Of a stretch of 64,000 nt of DNA, positions 51,029 to 60,228 are shown piece by piece (position 1 is the first letter of the stretch; each line of letters begins with the position of its first letter). The notes under the pieces are model-generated. The model was not told the DNA's origin. It was given only the letters and a program-made list of their open reading frames with translations, and ran no database searches. Origin of the DNA: CBDCYN01 sp965224205 (GTDB lineage Bacteria > Planctomycetota > Phycisphaerae > Phycisphaerales > Phycisphaeraceae); the NCBI GenBank assembly GCA_965224205.1, contig CBDCYN010000032.1, forward strand, positions 62,001-126,000, written 5' to 3'. The position numbers and the translations under genes are program-made.

Positions 51029-52441
51029 ATGACCATGAATCCAACCCCACATCAACGAGGTATCATCAACGGCTTGGCCAGTACACGGGTCGTGGTGATG
51101 GGCCTGGGGCGGTTCGGCGGGGGGGTGGGGGTAACCCGGTTCCTGGTCGATCGTGGAGCGGACGTCCTCGTGACCGACCAGCGACCCGCCGATCAACTGC
51201 GCGATAGTTTAGCCGAATTAGCCGACCTACCGGTGCAATACCGGCTGGGGGGTCACAACGTCAGTGATTTTACGACCGCGGACCTGGTCGTGGTCAACCC
51301 AGCGGTGGACCGGCGTGACAACCGCTTCCTGCGAGCCGCGGCGGCGGGAGGGATCGCGATAACCAGTGAGATCCAGCTGCTGTTGGGGGCAATCTCCACC
51401 CGACGGGTGATCGCGGTCACGGGCACCGCGGGCAAATCTACGACGACGGCGATGATCGGGCACATCCTCACCGCGGAACACGGCCATGAACACGTCCACG
51501 TCGGGGGCAACCTCGGCGGCTCCTTACTGGACCGCGTCGACCGGATCACAGCCGATGACTGGGTCGTGCTCGAGCTTTCAAGCTTCATGCTCGAAGCGAT
51601 GAAGGGTGACCGCTGGTCGCCGCACGTGGCGGTGGTCACGAACCTGTCCCCGAACCACCTCGACCGCCACGGCACCATGGAAGCGTACGCGGCCGTGAAG
51701 CAGGTTTTACTCGACCACCAGGGCCCCGACGACCACGCCGTGCAGGGCCCAGGCACCGAACCGTGGTTTACCCCCCGGGCCGGTCATATCGAGCGAGTCG
51801 AGGCGCCACCTGTCCCGAGACTGCCGCTGCGGATCCCGGGGACGTTTAACCAGATCAACGCCACAATGGCGATCGAGGCGGCGGCGTGCGCCGGGGTGAG
51901 CCTAGCCGCCGCGATCGAAGCCGTCAGTGGGTTTTCCGGCCTGCCGCATCGTTTGCAACTCGTGGCGGAGGTCGACGGGGTGCGGTACTTCAACGACTCC
52001 AAAGCGACCACGCCGGCGGCTTCGCAACTCGTGATCACCGAGCTAGTGGCAGAATACGGGGGGCATCCAGGAAGGGGATCAGCGGAGGACCCGGGGGGGG
52101 TGCATGTCATCCTCGGCGGGTTCGACAAACAAAGCAACCTGACGGGCCTGGCGCAGCTAGCGTCTCGATCATGCCGTGGGGTTTATACGATCGGCGCTAC
52201 CGGGCCGAAGATCGCGGCAGGTGCCCGGCAATCACTCGCACTCGACGCCGTCGAGCGGGATCGGGTTGTGGAGTGTGAAACGCTCCAGATTGCGGTCGAG
52301 GCGATCCGTCGACGGGTCCATCCGGGTGACACGGTGTTGTTAAGCCCGGGCTGCGCTTCGTGGGACCAATTCGACAATTACGAGAAGCGCGGCGAGGTGT
52401 TTGCCCAACTGGTGCGGCAGCGGGCCGCCGAAAGTCTTTAG
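51029..52441 (+). CDS. murD: UDP-N-acetylmuramoylalanine--D-glutamate ligase
   Basis: 470 residues: adds D-glutamate to UDP-MurNAc-L-Ala in peptidoglycan synthesis. VVVMGLGRFGGGVGVTRFLV starts domain 1, the P-loop is VIAVTGTAGKSTTTAMIGHI (about 130-149), and LELSSFMLEAMKGDRWSPHV plus VVTNLSPNHLDRHGTMEAYA complete the Mur ligase core. YFNDSKATTPAASQLVI binds the D-Glu acceptor, and VHVILGGFDKQSNL is the C-domain. A 10-15 residue G-rich insert (GGHPGRGSAEDPGG) precedes it. It stands apart from other mur genes. The 169-bp leader has no clear Shine-Dalgarno. Confidence 0.94.
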   Translation: MTMNPTPHQRGIINGLASTRVVVMGLGRFGGGVGVTRFLVDRGADVLVTDQRPADQLRDSLAELADLPVQYRLGGHNVSDFTTADLVVVNPAVDRRDNRFLRAAAAGGIAITSEIQLLLGAISTRRVIAVTGTAGKSTTTAMIGHILTAEHGHEHVHVGGNLGGSLLDRVDRITADDWVVLELSSFMLEAMKGDRWSPHVAVVTNLSPNHLDRHGTMEAYAAVKQVLLDHQGPDDHAVQGPGTEPWFTPRAGHIERVEAPPVPRLPLRIPGTFNQINATMAIEAAACAGVSLAAAIEAVSGFSGLPHRLQLVAEVDGVRYFNDSKATTPAASQLVITELVAEYGGHPGRGSAEDPGGVHVILGGFDKQSNLTGLAQLASRSCRGVYTIGATGPKIAAGARQSLALDAVERDRVVECETLQIAVEAIRRRVHPGDTVLLSPGCASWDQFDNYEKRGEVFAQLVRQRAAESL

Positions 52442-52549
52442 GCCGATCGGACCCATCGTCACCCGCCTCCCATTGGGAACCTTCTACGCTCCACTGCCGT
52501 CAAGGTAGAAGCCGAGCCTACGATTGCGTATACGACGGGGCACGGATGA

Positions 52550-53674
52550 TCATACAAGCTTGGATGGGGGCTGGTCGGATCTGCTCACCAGCCACTGGAT
52601 CTTACCTCCCCCGGCGGCGAGGATCCTCTTGCGGTAGACGGGCAGGTACCCGCGTTCGGTTTGGGTGTGCCCCGCTAGCAGGACAACGGTGCCGGAGGCG
52701 GCCGCGGCCAGCACGTCGTGGTGTCGCATCTCACCGGTCAAGAAAGCGTCGATCCGCCCCGCTTCAGACACCAGCGCCCCCCCGACCCCGGCGCAGAGAC
52801 CGATCACTTGAACGCGACGATTGAGACTGGGCGCGCTCACATCGAGATGATCGACGCCCAGGTGGTTCTTGGCCCGTTGGATCAGCGTCTTGAGCGTCAC
52901 CGGTTGATCCAGCGTCAGGACCCGGCCTTGACCCGTCGAAGGGGGATGGGAACCGGAGGGCTGGGCCGGCGTCGGTTCCAGCCGGTAGAGGTCATAGGCC
53001 GGTTCCTCATAAGGGTGGTCCCGGTGCAACGCCGCGACGACCGCCGATAACCGATCGCTGGGGCAGACCATCTCCATGCGTAGTTCCGAAACGGTCTCAA
53101 ACCGCCCACGCCGCCCGATCGTCGGGTTGGTAGCCCTGCCCCCTTTGAACGTGCCGGTGCCATCGGTTCCAAAAGAACACTGGGTGTAATCCCCGATCAC
53201 GCCAGCGCCTTGTGAGCTCAGTGCCGCCCGCAGCCGATCGGCTTGGGCGTGGGGGATGAAAACGACCAGCTTGAACAGCGTCGCCGGTGGGTGAGGGCGG
53301 ATAGGCCGGCGCCTCCCTGGGCCCAACCCGTCGCACAGCCAATCGTTGACGCCGCCCGTTGCCGCGTCCAAGGCGGTGTGCGGGCTATAGATGGCGATCC
53401 CCCGCCTAACCGCGTGGTAGATAACCCGCTGCTTGGGGTGTTGCGTGGTGACCGCTTCAAGCGGCGAGAAGATCGGGGGGTGGTAGGCCACGATCAGCGA
53501 CGCTTTCTTGGCCACCGCTTCTTCGAGCACCGCGTCGGTGAGGTCGATGCACAGCAGGGCCTTGCGGACCGGCCGGTCGGGGTCACCCACTTGTAGCCCC
53601 ACGTGGTCCCACGGCTCGGCGAGGCTCTCGGAGGCCAACGCCCGCAGCCGTTCCAAAACGCGATCGAGTTTCAT
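52550..53674 (-). CDS. Nif3-like dinuclear metal-centre protein
   Basis: 374 residues, the long form with a PII-like insert. The N-terminal half has EPWDHVGLQVGDPDRPVRKA and SLIVAYHPPIFSPLEAVTTQ (metal His pair). YSPHTALDAATGGVNDWLCD has the next ligands, and the end GEMRHHDVLAAAASGTVVLL with GHTQTERGYLPVYRKRI the last. The middle part (KLVVFIPHAQADRLRAALSS to DHPYEEPAYDLYRLEP) is the insert. The family forms hexameric rings; reported links include GTP cyclohydrolase and regulatory roles, but the cellular function is not settled. Confidence 0.9.
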   Translation of the reverse strand: MKLDRVLERLRALASESLAEPWDHVGLQVGDPDRPVRKALLCIDLTDAVLEEAVAKKASLIVAYHPPIFSPLEAVTTQHPKQRVIYHAVRRGIAIYSPHTALDAATGGVNDWLCDGLGPGRRRPIRPHPPATLFKLVVFIPHAQADRLRAALSSQGAGVIGDYTQCSFGTDGTGTFKGGRATNPTIGRRGRFETVSELRMEMVCPSDRLSAVVAALHRDHPYEEPAYDLYRLEPTPAQPSGSHPPSTGQGRVLTLDQPVTLKTLIQRAKNHLGVDHLDVSAPSLNRRVQVIGLCAGVGGALVSEAGRIDAFLTGEMRHHDVLAAAASGTVVLLAGHTQTERGYLPVYRKRILAAGGGKIQWLVSRSDQPPSKLV

Positions 53675-53773
53675 CTGTTCGAGCCCATCGAGGTCACGGT
53701 TAATCTACAGCCACCGGGGACGCGGGGTCGATTATAGAGTAAATGTTTCGTTCCTCCTTCACGAGCGTCTACT

Positions 53774-54604
53774 ATGAGTGGTGAACCTGATACCGTCACG
53801 GGATTGACCCCGTCAGCCGTCGATCATGAGCCCGGGGCTGTCAGTGATGCGGCGTTGCCATACCCGCAGCAGCTCGAAGCCCTACGCCGCATCCGCCAAG
53901 CGGACCAACGCGTCCAGCTCGGGGCCCAGCTATTCAAAGCAGCCGAAGCGCACACGACGCATCAGCACGATCTGCTAGGCCGGATCAAGGCGCAGCAACA
54001 ACGGCTCCACGAGGACCTAGCGCGTTTAGCTGGCTCCTTGAGCCAGCAAGACCAGCGGGCGGACCGCTTGGAGAGGCTTTTCGGCTCCGTGATGGGGGCG
54101 ATGGCCAAACGGCTTGACGAGATCTACGCCAGGCAGGTCGAGGCCGATAAACGGTTCAACCAGACCTTAGCGCGAGCGGTGGATCTACTCGAAAAAGCCG
54201 AGCAGTTGATGGATCAAACACGATCGGCCTCAGCGGAACGAAGCTCCGATCCTCACCGCGCTCCTCCGATCGGCAGCCCGGGGCCTCGAGACCGTGTCCC
54301 CGATGATGCTGATAAACCGCTGCTCGTCACGACGACGTCGATCACCCCGCCCACGGCGCCCGCAAGGAATCAGGCCCAATCACATCCTGAGGCGATCGGT
54401 CCATCTTCTCAATCTGAACCTGCCGACCCCCACCCAGCCGCTGCGGAGCAACAGGCGGGCCTGAGGGTTTTCACAACCATCCTTTCCAAGTTACATGAAT
54501 CACGGAACCCGACCCGTCAGCAGGCCACGGGGTCGGTCGGGGAGCGGGAAGAATCGACGAGCGTTTTTTCCCCCTCCACAAGATCGCCACGGGCGCAGCG
54601 TTAG
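53774..54604 (+). CDS. Coiled-coil hypothetical protein
   Basis: 276 residues. A predicted helical coiled coil covers about 30-150 (LEALRRIRQADQRVQLGAQL, LLGRIKAQQQRLHEDLARLA, ADKRFNQTLARAVDLLEKAE), with heptad-like leucines. The rest is rich in P, S, T and Q and probably disordered. No signal peptide or membrane helix. It is convergent with lgt and 99 bp from the divergent Nif3-like gene. Family unknown; codon use and the long open frame support it being real. Confidence 0.65.
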   Translation: MSGEPDTVTGLTPSAVDHEPGAVSDAALPYPQQLEALRRIRQADQRVQLGAQLFKAAEAHTTHQHDLLGRIKAQQQRLHEDLARLAGSLSQQDQRADRLERLFGSVMGAMAKRLDEIYARQVEADKRFNQTLARAVDLLEKAEQLMDQTRSASAERSSDPHRAPPIGSPGPRDRVPDDADKPLLVTTTSITPPTAPARNQAQSHPEAIGPSSQSEPADPHPAAAEQQAGLRVFTTILSKLHESRNPTRQQATGSVGEREESTSVFSPSTRSPRAQR

Positions 54605-54617
54605 GCCCGCGGCCCGC

Positions 54618-55649
54618 TCATCCGTGAACGTTGACCCGGTCACGCGTGGGCAGCCACCCCCCCATCGGTTCGACGTTTCGACGGCTAAATATCCCCAGCA
54701 GCGCCAGCCCCGCGATCAGCAGGGCGACGCTGAGCCACTGACCACGCGTCATGTTCAACCACTGGAACCCAAGGTGGGCGTCCGGCTCGCGGAACATCTC
54801 GTCGAACACCCGCACCGCCGCGTACGTCGTGCAGAACAATGACCCGACCACCAGCGGCTTGCGGGGCTTGGCCCACGCGATCGCCAGCACCAGGAACACC
54901 GCCGCGCCCTCGAGCGCCGCCGCGTACAGCTGCGACGGGTGCCGCGGGGTCAGCAGCGGCTCGATCGCCTGCTGGACCGCGGCGTTGCCAGCTTGGATCT
55001 CACTAATGATCTTCGGTAGCAGCGACGACGGTCCGTAGGTTGTTACATAGTCCGGTACCGCCAGCAGCTGGAACACCGGCTCGAGCCTCGCCAGCTCTAC
55101 CACGCCCCAACGATAGATCTCTTGGGGGAACTTTACCGCCCAGGGTAGGCCCGGCGAACAGGCCCGACCGATCAGCTCGCCGTTAATGAAGTTGGCGATC
55201 CGCCCCAACATCAAGCCCGGGGGGGCGCTAAACGCCATCAGGTCCAGTAGATGCGGCCAGCTGTGCCCGTGACGCCGCGCATAAACCAGCGTCCCGAGGA
55301 TGCCCCCGAGGATCCCCCCGTGGCTGGCCATCCCACCCTCGTTGATCGCCACGACCCCCCAGAACGGGAAAGCACCGGTGAAGCTCCACAACAGGTCCGG
55401 GCGGTAGAACAGCACATACCCCAACCGCCCGCCCAAGACGATCCCGATCGACACCGCCACGACATAATCGCCGACCTTCTGCGACTCGAGCGTCGTCTTC
55501 CCGACACGGGCCACCCGACGCACCAGCGCAAACGCGATCGCGAAACCCGCCAGGTACGACAGCCCGTACCACCGGATCGGCCCGCCTTCCCATAGCTGGA
55601 CCGCGTACGGGTCCAGATTGTGAAGATACGCTGCCAGAGTCATGATCAT
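54618..55649 (-). CDS. lgt: Prolipoprotein diacylglyceryl transferase
   Basis: 343 residues, seven or so membrane helices. Transfers diacylglycerol from phosphatidylglycerol to the lipobox cysteine. IRWYGLSYLAGFAIAFALVR is the usual first helix, NEGGMASHGGILGGILGTLV holds the catalytic His region, and the Lgt signature GRIANFINGELIGR is intact. RHPSQLYAAALEGAAVFLVL and FDEMFREPDAHLGFQ finish the fold. It is longer than the usual 260-290 because of a loop at about 190-235 (VVELARLEPVFQLLAVPDYV). Stop is 14 bp from the convergent coiled-coil gene. The nearby M48 gene encodes a candidate lipoprotein substrate. Confidence 0.94.
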   Translation of the reverse strand: MIMTLAAYLHNLDPYAVQLWEGGPIRWYGLSYLAGFAIAFALVRRVARVGKTTLESQKVGDYVVAVSIGIVLGGRLGYVLFYRPDLLWSFTGAFPFWGVVAINEGGMASHGGILGGILGTLVYARRHGHSWPHLLDLMAFSAPPGLMLGRIANFINGELIGRACSPGLPWAVKFPQEIYRWGVVELARLEPVFQLLAVPDYVTTYGPSSLLPKIISEIQAGNAAVQQAIEPLLTPRHPSQLYAAALEGAAVFLVLAIAWAKPRKPLVVGSLFCTTYAAVRVFDEMFREPDAHLGFQWLNMTRGQWLSVALLIAGLALLGIFSRRNVEPMGGWLPTRDRVNVHG

Positions 55650-55778
55650 CGCCCGCTAGCATAGTCATATCGGTGTGACCTGTTTAGGGTGGGCGTCTAT
55701 AATTTTCATATGCATTTTGACCATGGCGTAGATCTTAGAAAACGTAGCAGCGTCGAGCGCCTCCCGGCGAGGGGTTTG

Positions 55779-56834
55779 ATGAACCTGCTTTTGACCCTCG
55801 TCTTAGCGCTAGGCCCGGTGGGTTGTACCAAGAACTTGGCGACCGGACGGTCGCAGCTAAATTTGATCAGTACCGAACGTGAGATCGCTCTGGGAAGCGA
55901 AGCGTCGCCGGCTTTTCTTGAGCAATACGGCGATGAGATTCCGTCTAAAAAAATCTCTCAGTATGTCAGCGATATCGGGTATCGCCTTGCCGCCGAAAGC
56001 GAACGGCCCCAGCTGCCGTGGGAATTCCACGTGGTGGATTCGCAGGTGATCAACGCGTTCGCTTTGCCGGGGGGCAAAGTCTTTGTGTCCCGCGGGTTGT
56101 TGGCGAAGATGGACAACGAAGCCCAGCTGGCTGGCGTCCTGGGCCATGAGGTTGGGCACGTGACGGCTCAACACGTGGGCCAGCGCATGACCCAGGCCAT
56201 GATCGTCCAGGGGGTCGCGGCGGGGCTGGGGGTGGCGGCCCAGGCTAGCGATGAAGACTGGCTAAGAGTTCTCGGCGCCGGCGCAGGGATGGGCGGAACC
56301 GTTTATCTCCTAAAATTCGGACGCGATCAAGAGTTACAATCCGATTGGCTTGGCGTACGCTACATGAGCCGACTGGGATACAGCCCGATCGGCCAAGTGC
56401 AGGTCTTGAAGATCCTTCAAAAGGAGGCGGCGGGCAGCCATCAGCCGGAGTTCCTGTCGACCCACCCTCTGCCCCAAACACGGATCACCCAACTCGAACA
56501 ACACATCCGCAAGAACTACCCCGATTATGATCAGCCGGGGCGGTACCGTTTCGCCGCCGAGGAATACAAAGCCAAGGTACTGGACGAGTTGGATAAATTA
56601 CCGCCCCCTAAGCACGGAGTCGGACCATCCGCGGGTCTTCGAAGGCCGTTCCAGCGTGTCAAGAAACCGGATCGAACAACGAGCCGCGACGATCAGGCTG
56701 CGGTTAACACCGTGTCAACCAGACCACTACCATCTGCTTGCACGCGTGTCCCGTGCGGAGGGCTTGCGAGTACCTTTTACAAAATCGTCTCGCCGCTGCC
56801 CGGCATCGATAGCCGCGATCAGCGACGTGGCTAA
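55779..56834 (+). CDS. M48-family metalloprotease, putative lipoprotein
   Basis: 351 residues from MNLLLTLVLALGPVGC, a lipobox-like signal (cysteine at 16) preceded by GAGGGG; an ATG at 55689 gives a worse start. The zinc site HEVGHVTAQH is at 123-132, with the third ligand Glu/Asp in QELQSDWLGVRYM. The fold resembles BepA/LoiP-type periplasmic proteases that clear misfolded outer-membrane proteins. EFLSTHPLPQTRITQLEQHI is the family end; the remaining 90 residues (after KLPPPKHGVG) are encoded by a dispersed repeat and have no family match. Confidence 0.88.
   Translation: MNLLLTLVLALGPVGCTKNLATGRSQLNLISTEREIALGSEASPAFLEQYGDEIPSKKISQYVSDIGYRLAAESERPQLPWEFHVVDSQVINAFALPGGKVFVSRGLLAKMDNEAQLAGVLGHEVGHVTAQHVGQRMTQAMIVQGVAAGLGVAAQASDEDWLRVLGAGAGMGGTVYLLKFGRDQELQSDWLGVRYMSRLGYSPIGQVQVLKILQKEAAGSHQPEFLSTHPLPQTRITQLEQHIRKNYPDYDQPGRYRFAAEEYKAKVLDELDKLPPPKHGVGPSAGLRRPFQRVKKPDRTTSRDDQAAVNTVSTRPLPSACTRVPCGGLASTFYKIVSPLPGIDSRDQRRG
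56655..56751. repeat. About 95-bp dispersed repeat, copy 2 (inside the M48 3' end)
   Basis: GTGTCAAGAAACCGGATCGA, GAGCCGCGACGATCAGGCTG, CGGTTAACAC and GCTTGCACGCGTGTCCCGT line up with 35717-35812, which is intergenic. The protease reading frame runs through it as QRVKKPDRTTSRDDQAAVNT. Confidence 0.6.
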
Positions 56835-56897
56835 AAGTGAAGCCGTTGATACCGTCGGATCAACCTGACCGTAGGAGCCCGCCCCATCGCCACCCCG

Positions 56898-57662
56898 TTG
56901 CTGTTGTCATCTTCTGCTGACCCGACGTGGACCGAGGATCAGCTGGTCGACCCGCACGGGGTTGAGGACAAAGCCAAACGCGTCGAGGCGATGTTCTCTT
57001 CGATCGCGAAAAGCTATGACCTCAATAACCGCCTGCACTCGCTGGGGCGCGACCAGGCGTGGCGTCGGGCCGCGGTCGCCGCGGCGGCGGTGCATAGCGG
57101 AGACACGGTCCTGGACGTCGCCGCCGGCACGGGCGACCTGTCGCTGGCTTTCTCTCGAAGCGGGGCCGGCCGGGTGCTCGGGGTTGATTTCACGTTCTCC
57201 ATGCTCGCGTTGGCGCAAAAAAAACCCTCCCCCCACCGACCGGTCACCCCCAGCTACCACGCGGGGGACGCGCTTCGCTTGCCGTTGATAGGCTGCTGTG
57301 CCGATGTCGTGAGCATCGCGTTCGGGATCCGTAACGTCGCCGATCCAGGGCTAGCCCTGCGGGAGTTCTTCCGTGTGATGCGGCCGGGTGGACGGCTGGT
57401 GATCCTCGAATTCGCCGTGCCCGAAAACCGATGGATGCGTCGTGTATACAACGTGTATTTCCACCATATCATGCCCCGTACCGCGTCATGGATCGCGCGC
57501 GACCACGGCGGGGCGTACCGCTATTTACCTAAGAGCGTCGGGGCTTTTATCGAGCCGCTACGCATGAAAGGTTTGATCGAACAGGCAGGTTTCGTTGAGG
57601 TCTCGACCCAACCCTTGACCCTCGGAGTCGCGCTGATCTATCGAGCGATCAAGCCGGGGTAA
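56898..57662 (+). CDS. ubiE: Demethylmenaquinone / ubiquinone C-methyltransferase
   Basis: 254 residues (MenG/UbiE class). KRVEAMFSSIAKSYDLNNRL and SLGRDQAWRRAAV are the N-terminal signature, VLDVAAGTGDLSLAFSRSG is the SAM motif I, ADVVSIAFGIRNVADPGLAL the post-motif signature and EFFRVMRPGGRLVILEFAVP motif III. It methylates the quinone ring in the last steps of menaquinone or ubiquinone synthesis. The TTG at 56898 lies 20 bases from GGAG (56874-56877). An ATC at 56886 has ideal spacing and could be a rare start. Whether the organism makes menaquinone is not shown here. Confidence 0.92.
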   Translation: MLLSSSADPTWTEDQLVDPHGVEDKAKRVEAMFSSIAKSYDLNNRLHSLGRDQAWRRAAVAAAAVHSGDTVLDVAAGTGDLSLAFSRSGAGRVLGVDFTFSMLALAQKKPSPHRPVTPSYHAGDALRLPLIGCCADVVSIAFGIRNVADPGLALREFFRVMRPGGRLVILEFAVPENRWMRRVYNVYFHHIMPRTASWIARDHGGAYRYLPKSVGAFIEPLRMKGLIEQAGFVEVSTQPLTLGVALIYRAIKPG

Positions 57663-57693
57663 GGCCCATCTCGACACGGGTCGGGTTTGGTGT

Positions 57694-59961
57694 TCAGTTG
57701 AGCTGCTGCTGATTGGCCCAGAGAACGATGTTCGTGGTGAGCATCCGGGCGGTGTGAGGCTGATACCCCATCACGTCCCAGTGACGGCACCCGAGCATGC
57801 CCAGCGACAGGTCCTCGTGTGACATGATGACCATCGGCCGGTCCCCATCGTCGAGAAGCGCGGTCAGGTGAGGCACCGGGTCGGGCTTGAACCGCAGGAC
57901 CGAATATTGCCGGTACAGCGCCCGCCGGTTGTCGTAGCCGTCGACCAGGCCCTCGCCGGAGACGATCGCGTCCGAACCACGCAGCGGCACGGACCGCTGG
58001 CCCAGCAGCTCGGAAAGCTGAGTTTCGAGGCTACGGGTGAACTCGCCGCGGCCGCCAACGGTCTCGACCAGGATCGTACCGCCACGATCCAGGTACTGCT
58101 GGATCGACGCCCGTTGAGCATCGGTGAGAGTGACCGGGTCGGTGCCCGTAAGGTGAACCAGTTTGTAGTCACAGCTACCGATCTGGTCTAGGTCCAAGAC
58201 CCCGTCGCCGTCCGCGGGCGTGGTCTGGATCTCCAGGCCGGTCCGGTTGTAGACATGATTGGATTGAATCTCCCACACCGCGGGCTCGGGCAGCCAATTC
58301 CCGTCGTAGCGGGGCCGGCCGATGGTAATCTTACCACTGCTCGAGCGAGACGCCCGCTGATCGTAGGGAGGCTCCAACCGGTTGTTGAGCACGCCCCGGT
58401 TCGTCGCGTACGCGAAGAGGTTCGCCCCTAACTCCCAGGCCGGGTGCTTGCCCGGCTGGGTGTCAGATTGGAAGGTGAACCCGAGATCTGTCTCGGGCAG
58501 GATGGCTAGCATCCTCGCCCCGTTGGACATCCCAGAGACCGCGGGGCTACGCTCCGACGATATCCGGTGCCAGGCGTCAAATAGGCCGTGATCCGGCGCC
58601 AAACGCTGGACCTTGTACTTGGGATAAAGTTCTTGCAATGTATCGCGTATCGAGGACGTGAAAGCCGGGGAGCCACCGTCCGGGTTGGTCACCAGAAGCC
58701 CCCCTAAGTCCAGGTACCGCTTGATGGCGGCCTTCTGGGCGTCGGTCAGGTCCAGGGCTTCGTTCGAAGATAGGTACGCGACCGGGGCGATCAGCCAATC
58801 CTCTGGCGACGTGTCGACGCTGACGACCTGCCAATTGATCTCCCCCTCCCGTTGGTTGCTGAGGAACTGGCTAAGGAAGTACAGGTCGTTGGGGTGGTTG
58901 TTCCAGGGCTTGGAGGGCACCTCGAGCTTGTTGATCCAGACCGGGTACCGGCCGCGGGCCAGGAACATCAGGGCGAAGGCGGTGTCCACGTAATCGTCTT
59001 CGATGCTGCCCGTGTCTTTAACTTTGTTGACGATGTGGCTGGCGCAGGTCTGGTACCAATCGCGGTTATTGAGATACCGAACCCCGCTGGCCAGGGCCAC
59101 GCGCTCGATGCCGTAGACATAGTAGTAGTTGTGTTCTCCGCCCTTGTTGATGTTAGTGACCCCGATGAACCGCTCGTTGAGCCACCGCAAGCCTTTATTA
59201 ATCGCCTCGGTGATCTTCGGCTCGGGTGTTTTGCGGTCGCGGTACAACTCTTGCTGCCCGACGTATAGAGCGGTCAGCCCCGCCGCGGTCATCGACCCGG
59301 TCGATTTCTCAGCGGGGTATCGGCCGTAGTTCCAGCCGCCATCGTCGCGCTGGGCGCCGATGAAATGCTCGATCCAGGCTTTCCATAACTTCTCGGGGAT
59401 CCTCACGCCCCGTTTAGACGCCTGCCAAAGACCCAGGACGCCGTATTGTGAGATGCTGTGGTCCACCGCTGAGTTTTTCTCAGCCAAGGCCATGGAATAA
59501 TCGAATAAGCCCAGCTTGTGCTTGTTGGCCATATCCATTAACCACCCGGCATCCGCTTCGAGGAAACTCGCGTACGACCGCGGCAGGTACGACCAGACAT
59601 GGGTCCGCACCGCCATGGCATAGGCCCCGTTGATCTTGACCTCGCGCAGGTATTTCAGGGCTTTAGCGATATTGGGGTTCTGAGACGATTCACCGGCCAC
59701 CAGCAGCGCTTGGGTCACCAGCGAGGTTTCCCCCCCGGCTTGAAGGACGTCGTCTTTACGCCCCGCCAGCTTGCTGCGGAACTCCCACGAGCCGGTCTCA
59801 GGGTCTTGATGCTCGTAAAAATACTGCTTGATCTTATTGATCGCTTCGCCGACCTCTTCGTCGGTCACCGCCCAGACGGCATGAGGCGAATAGCCAACAC
59901 CCCAGGCGACGATTACCAATCCCAATATATAGAGCCGTAGGCGAACCATTATCTTTATCAT
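57694..59961 (-). CDS. DUF4159 protein with prenyltransferase-like repeats
   Basis: 755 residues from MIKIMVRLRLYILGLVIVAW, a signal peptide ending AVWA. The N-terminal half is an alpha/alpha toroid of the terpene cyclase/prenyltransferase-like kind: VGEAINKIKQYFYEHQDPET, RDDGGWNYGRYPAEKSTGSM and NKVKDTGSIEDDYVDTAFAL. Two DUF4159-like Rossmann segments follow: KRYLDLGGLLVTNPDGGSPA and QQYLDRGGTILVETVGGRGE, each about 120 residues before a C-terminal end with VIMSHEDLSLGMLGCRHWDV. Secreted or periplasmic; function unknown. This architecture is frequent in planctomycetes. The longer frame to 60201 runs through repeats. Confidence 0.85.
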   Translation of the reverse strand: MIKIMVRLRLYILGLVIVAWGVGYSPHAVWAVTDEEVGEAINKIKQYFYEHQDPETGSWEFRSKLAGRKDDVLQAGGETSLVTQALLVAGESSQNPNIAKALKYLREVKINGAYAMAVRTHVWSYLPRSYASFLEADAGWLMDMANKHKLGLFDYSMALAEKNSAVDHSISQYGVLGLWQASKRGVRIPEKLWKAWIEHFIGAQRDDGGWNYGRYPAEKSTGSMTAAGLTALYVGQQELYRDRKTPEPKITEAINKGLRWLNERFIGVTNINKGGEHNYYYVYGIERVALASGVRYLNNRDWYQTCASHIVNKVKDTGSIEDDYVDTAFALMFLARGRYPVWINKLEVPSKPWNNHPNDLYFLSQFLSNQREGEINWQVVSVDTSPEDWLIAPVAYLSSNEALDLTDAQKAAIKRYLDLGGLLVTNPDGGSPAFTSSIRDTLQELYPKYKVQRLAPDHGLFDAWHRISSERSPAVSGMSNGARMLAILPETDLGFTFQSDTQPGKHPAWELGANLFAYATNRGVLNNRLEPPYDQRASRSSSGKITIGRPRYDGNWLPEPAVWEIQSNHVYNRTGLEIQTTPADGDGVLDLDQIGSCDYKLVHLTGTDPVTLTDAQRASIQQYLDRGGTILVETVGGRGEFTRSLETQLSELLGQRSVPLRGSDAIVSGEGLVDGYDNRRALYRQYSVLRFKPDPVPHLTALLDDGDRPMVIMSHEDLSLGMLGCRHWDVMGYQPHTARMLTTNIVLWANQQQLN

Positions 59962-60020
59962 ATACGAGACCGGTTGACTTTCTGTAGCGGTAGACCCCAA
60001 TTTTCTTGAGAGGCTCGTCA

Positions 60021-60126
60021 TTATATCGAACCAGGATGAGCAGACGGCATGATTGCTGCACGCGGTGGGAAAATTATCGGCGCCCAACGCATATCGGACG
60101 CGGCACTCGGATACGCGGTGCGTATG
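60021..60126 (+). repeat. Two-module dispersed repeat, copy E1
   Basis: CCAGGATGAGCAGACGGCAT, CTGCACGCGG, a 34-nt gap, then GCGGCACTCGGATACGCGGT and GCGTATG. Diverged, but with the exact inter-module spacing. First of three degenerate copies in the 788-bp gap between the DUF4159 gene and tRNA-Ala. Confidence 0.6.
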
Positions 60127-60129
60127 ACC

Positions 60130-60228
60130 CATCCCCGACGGAACGAGGGCATGATCCGTGGATGCGGCATGAATCTTCGGTATCAAGCGTCTGCCCGGCA
60201 CGGTATTCTCAAACGCGATGCGTGTAGC
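60130..60228 (+). repeat. Two-module dispersed repeat, copy E2
   Basis: ATCCCCGACGGAACGAGGGC, ATGATCCGTGGATGCGG, a 32-nt gap, then ACGGTATTCTCAAACGCGAT and GCGTGTAG. It follows E1 directly in tandem. The TATTCTCA variant is shared with copy F. Confidence 0.6.
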
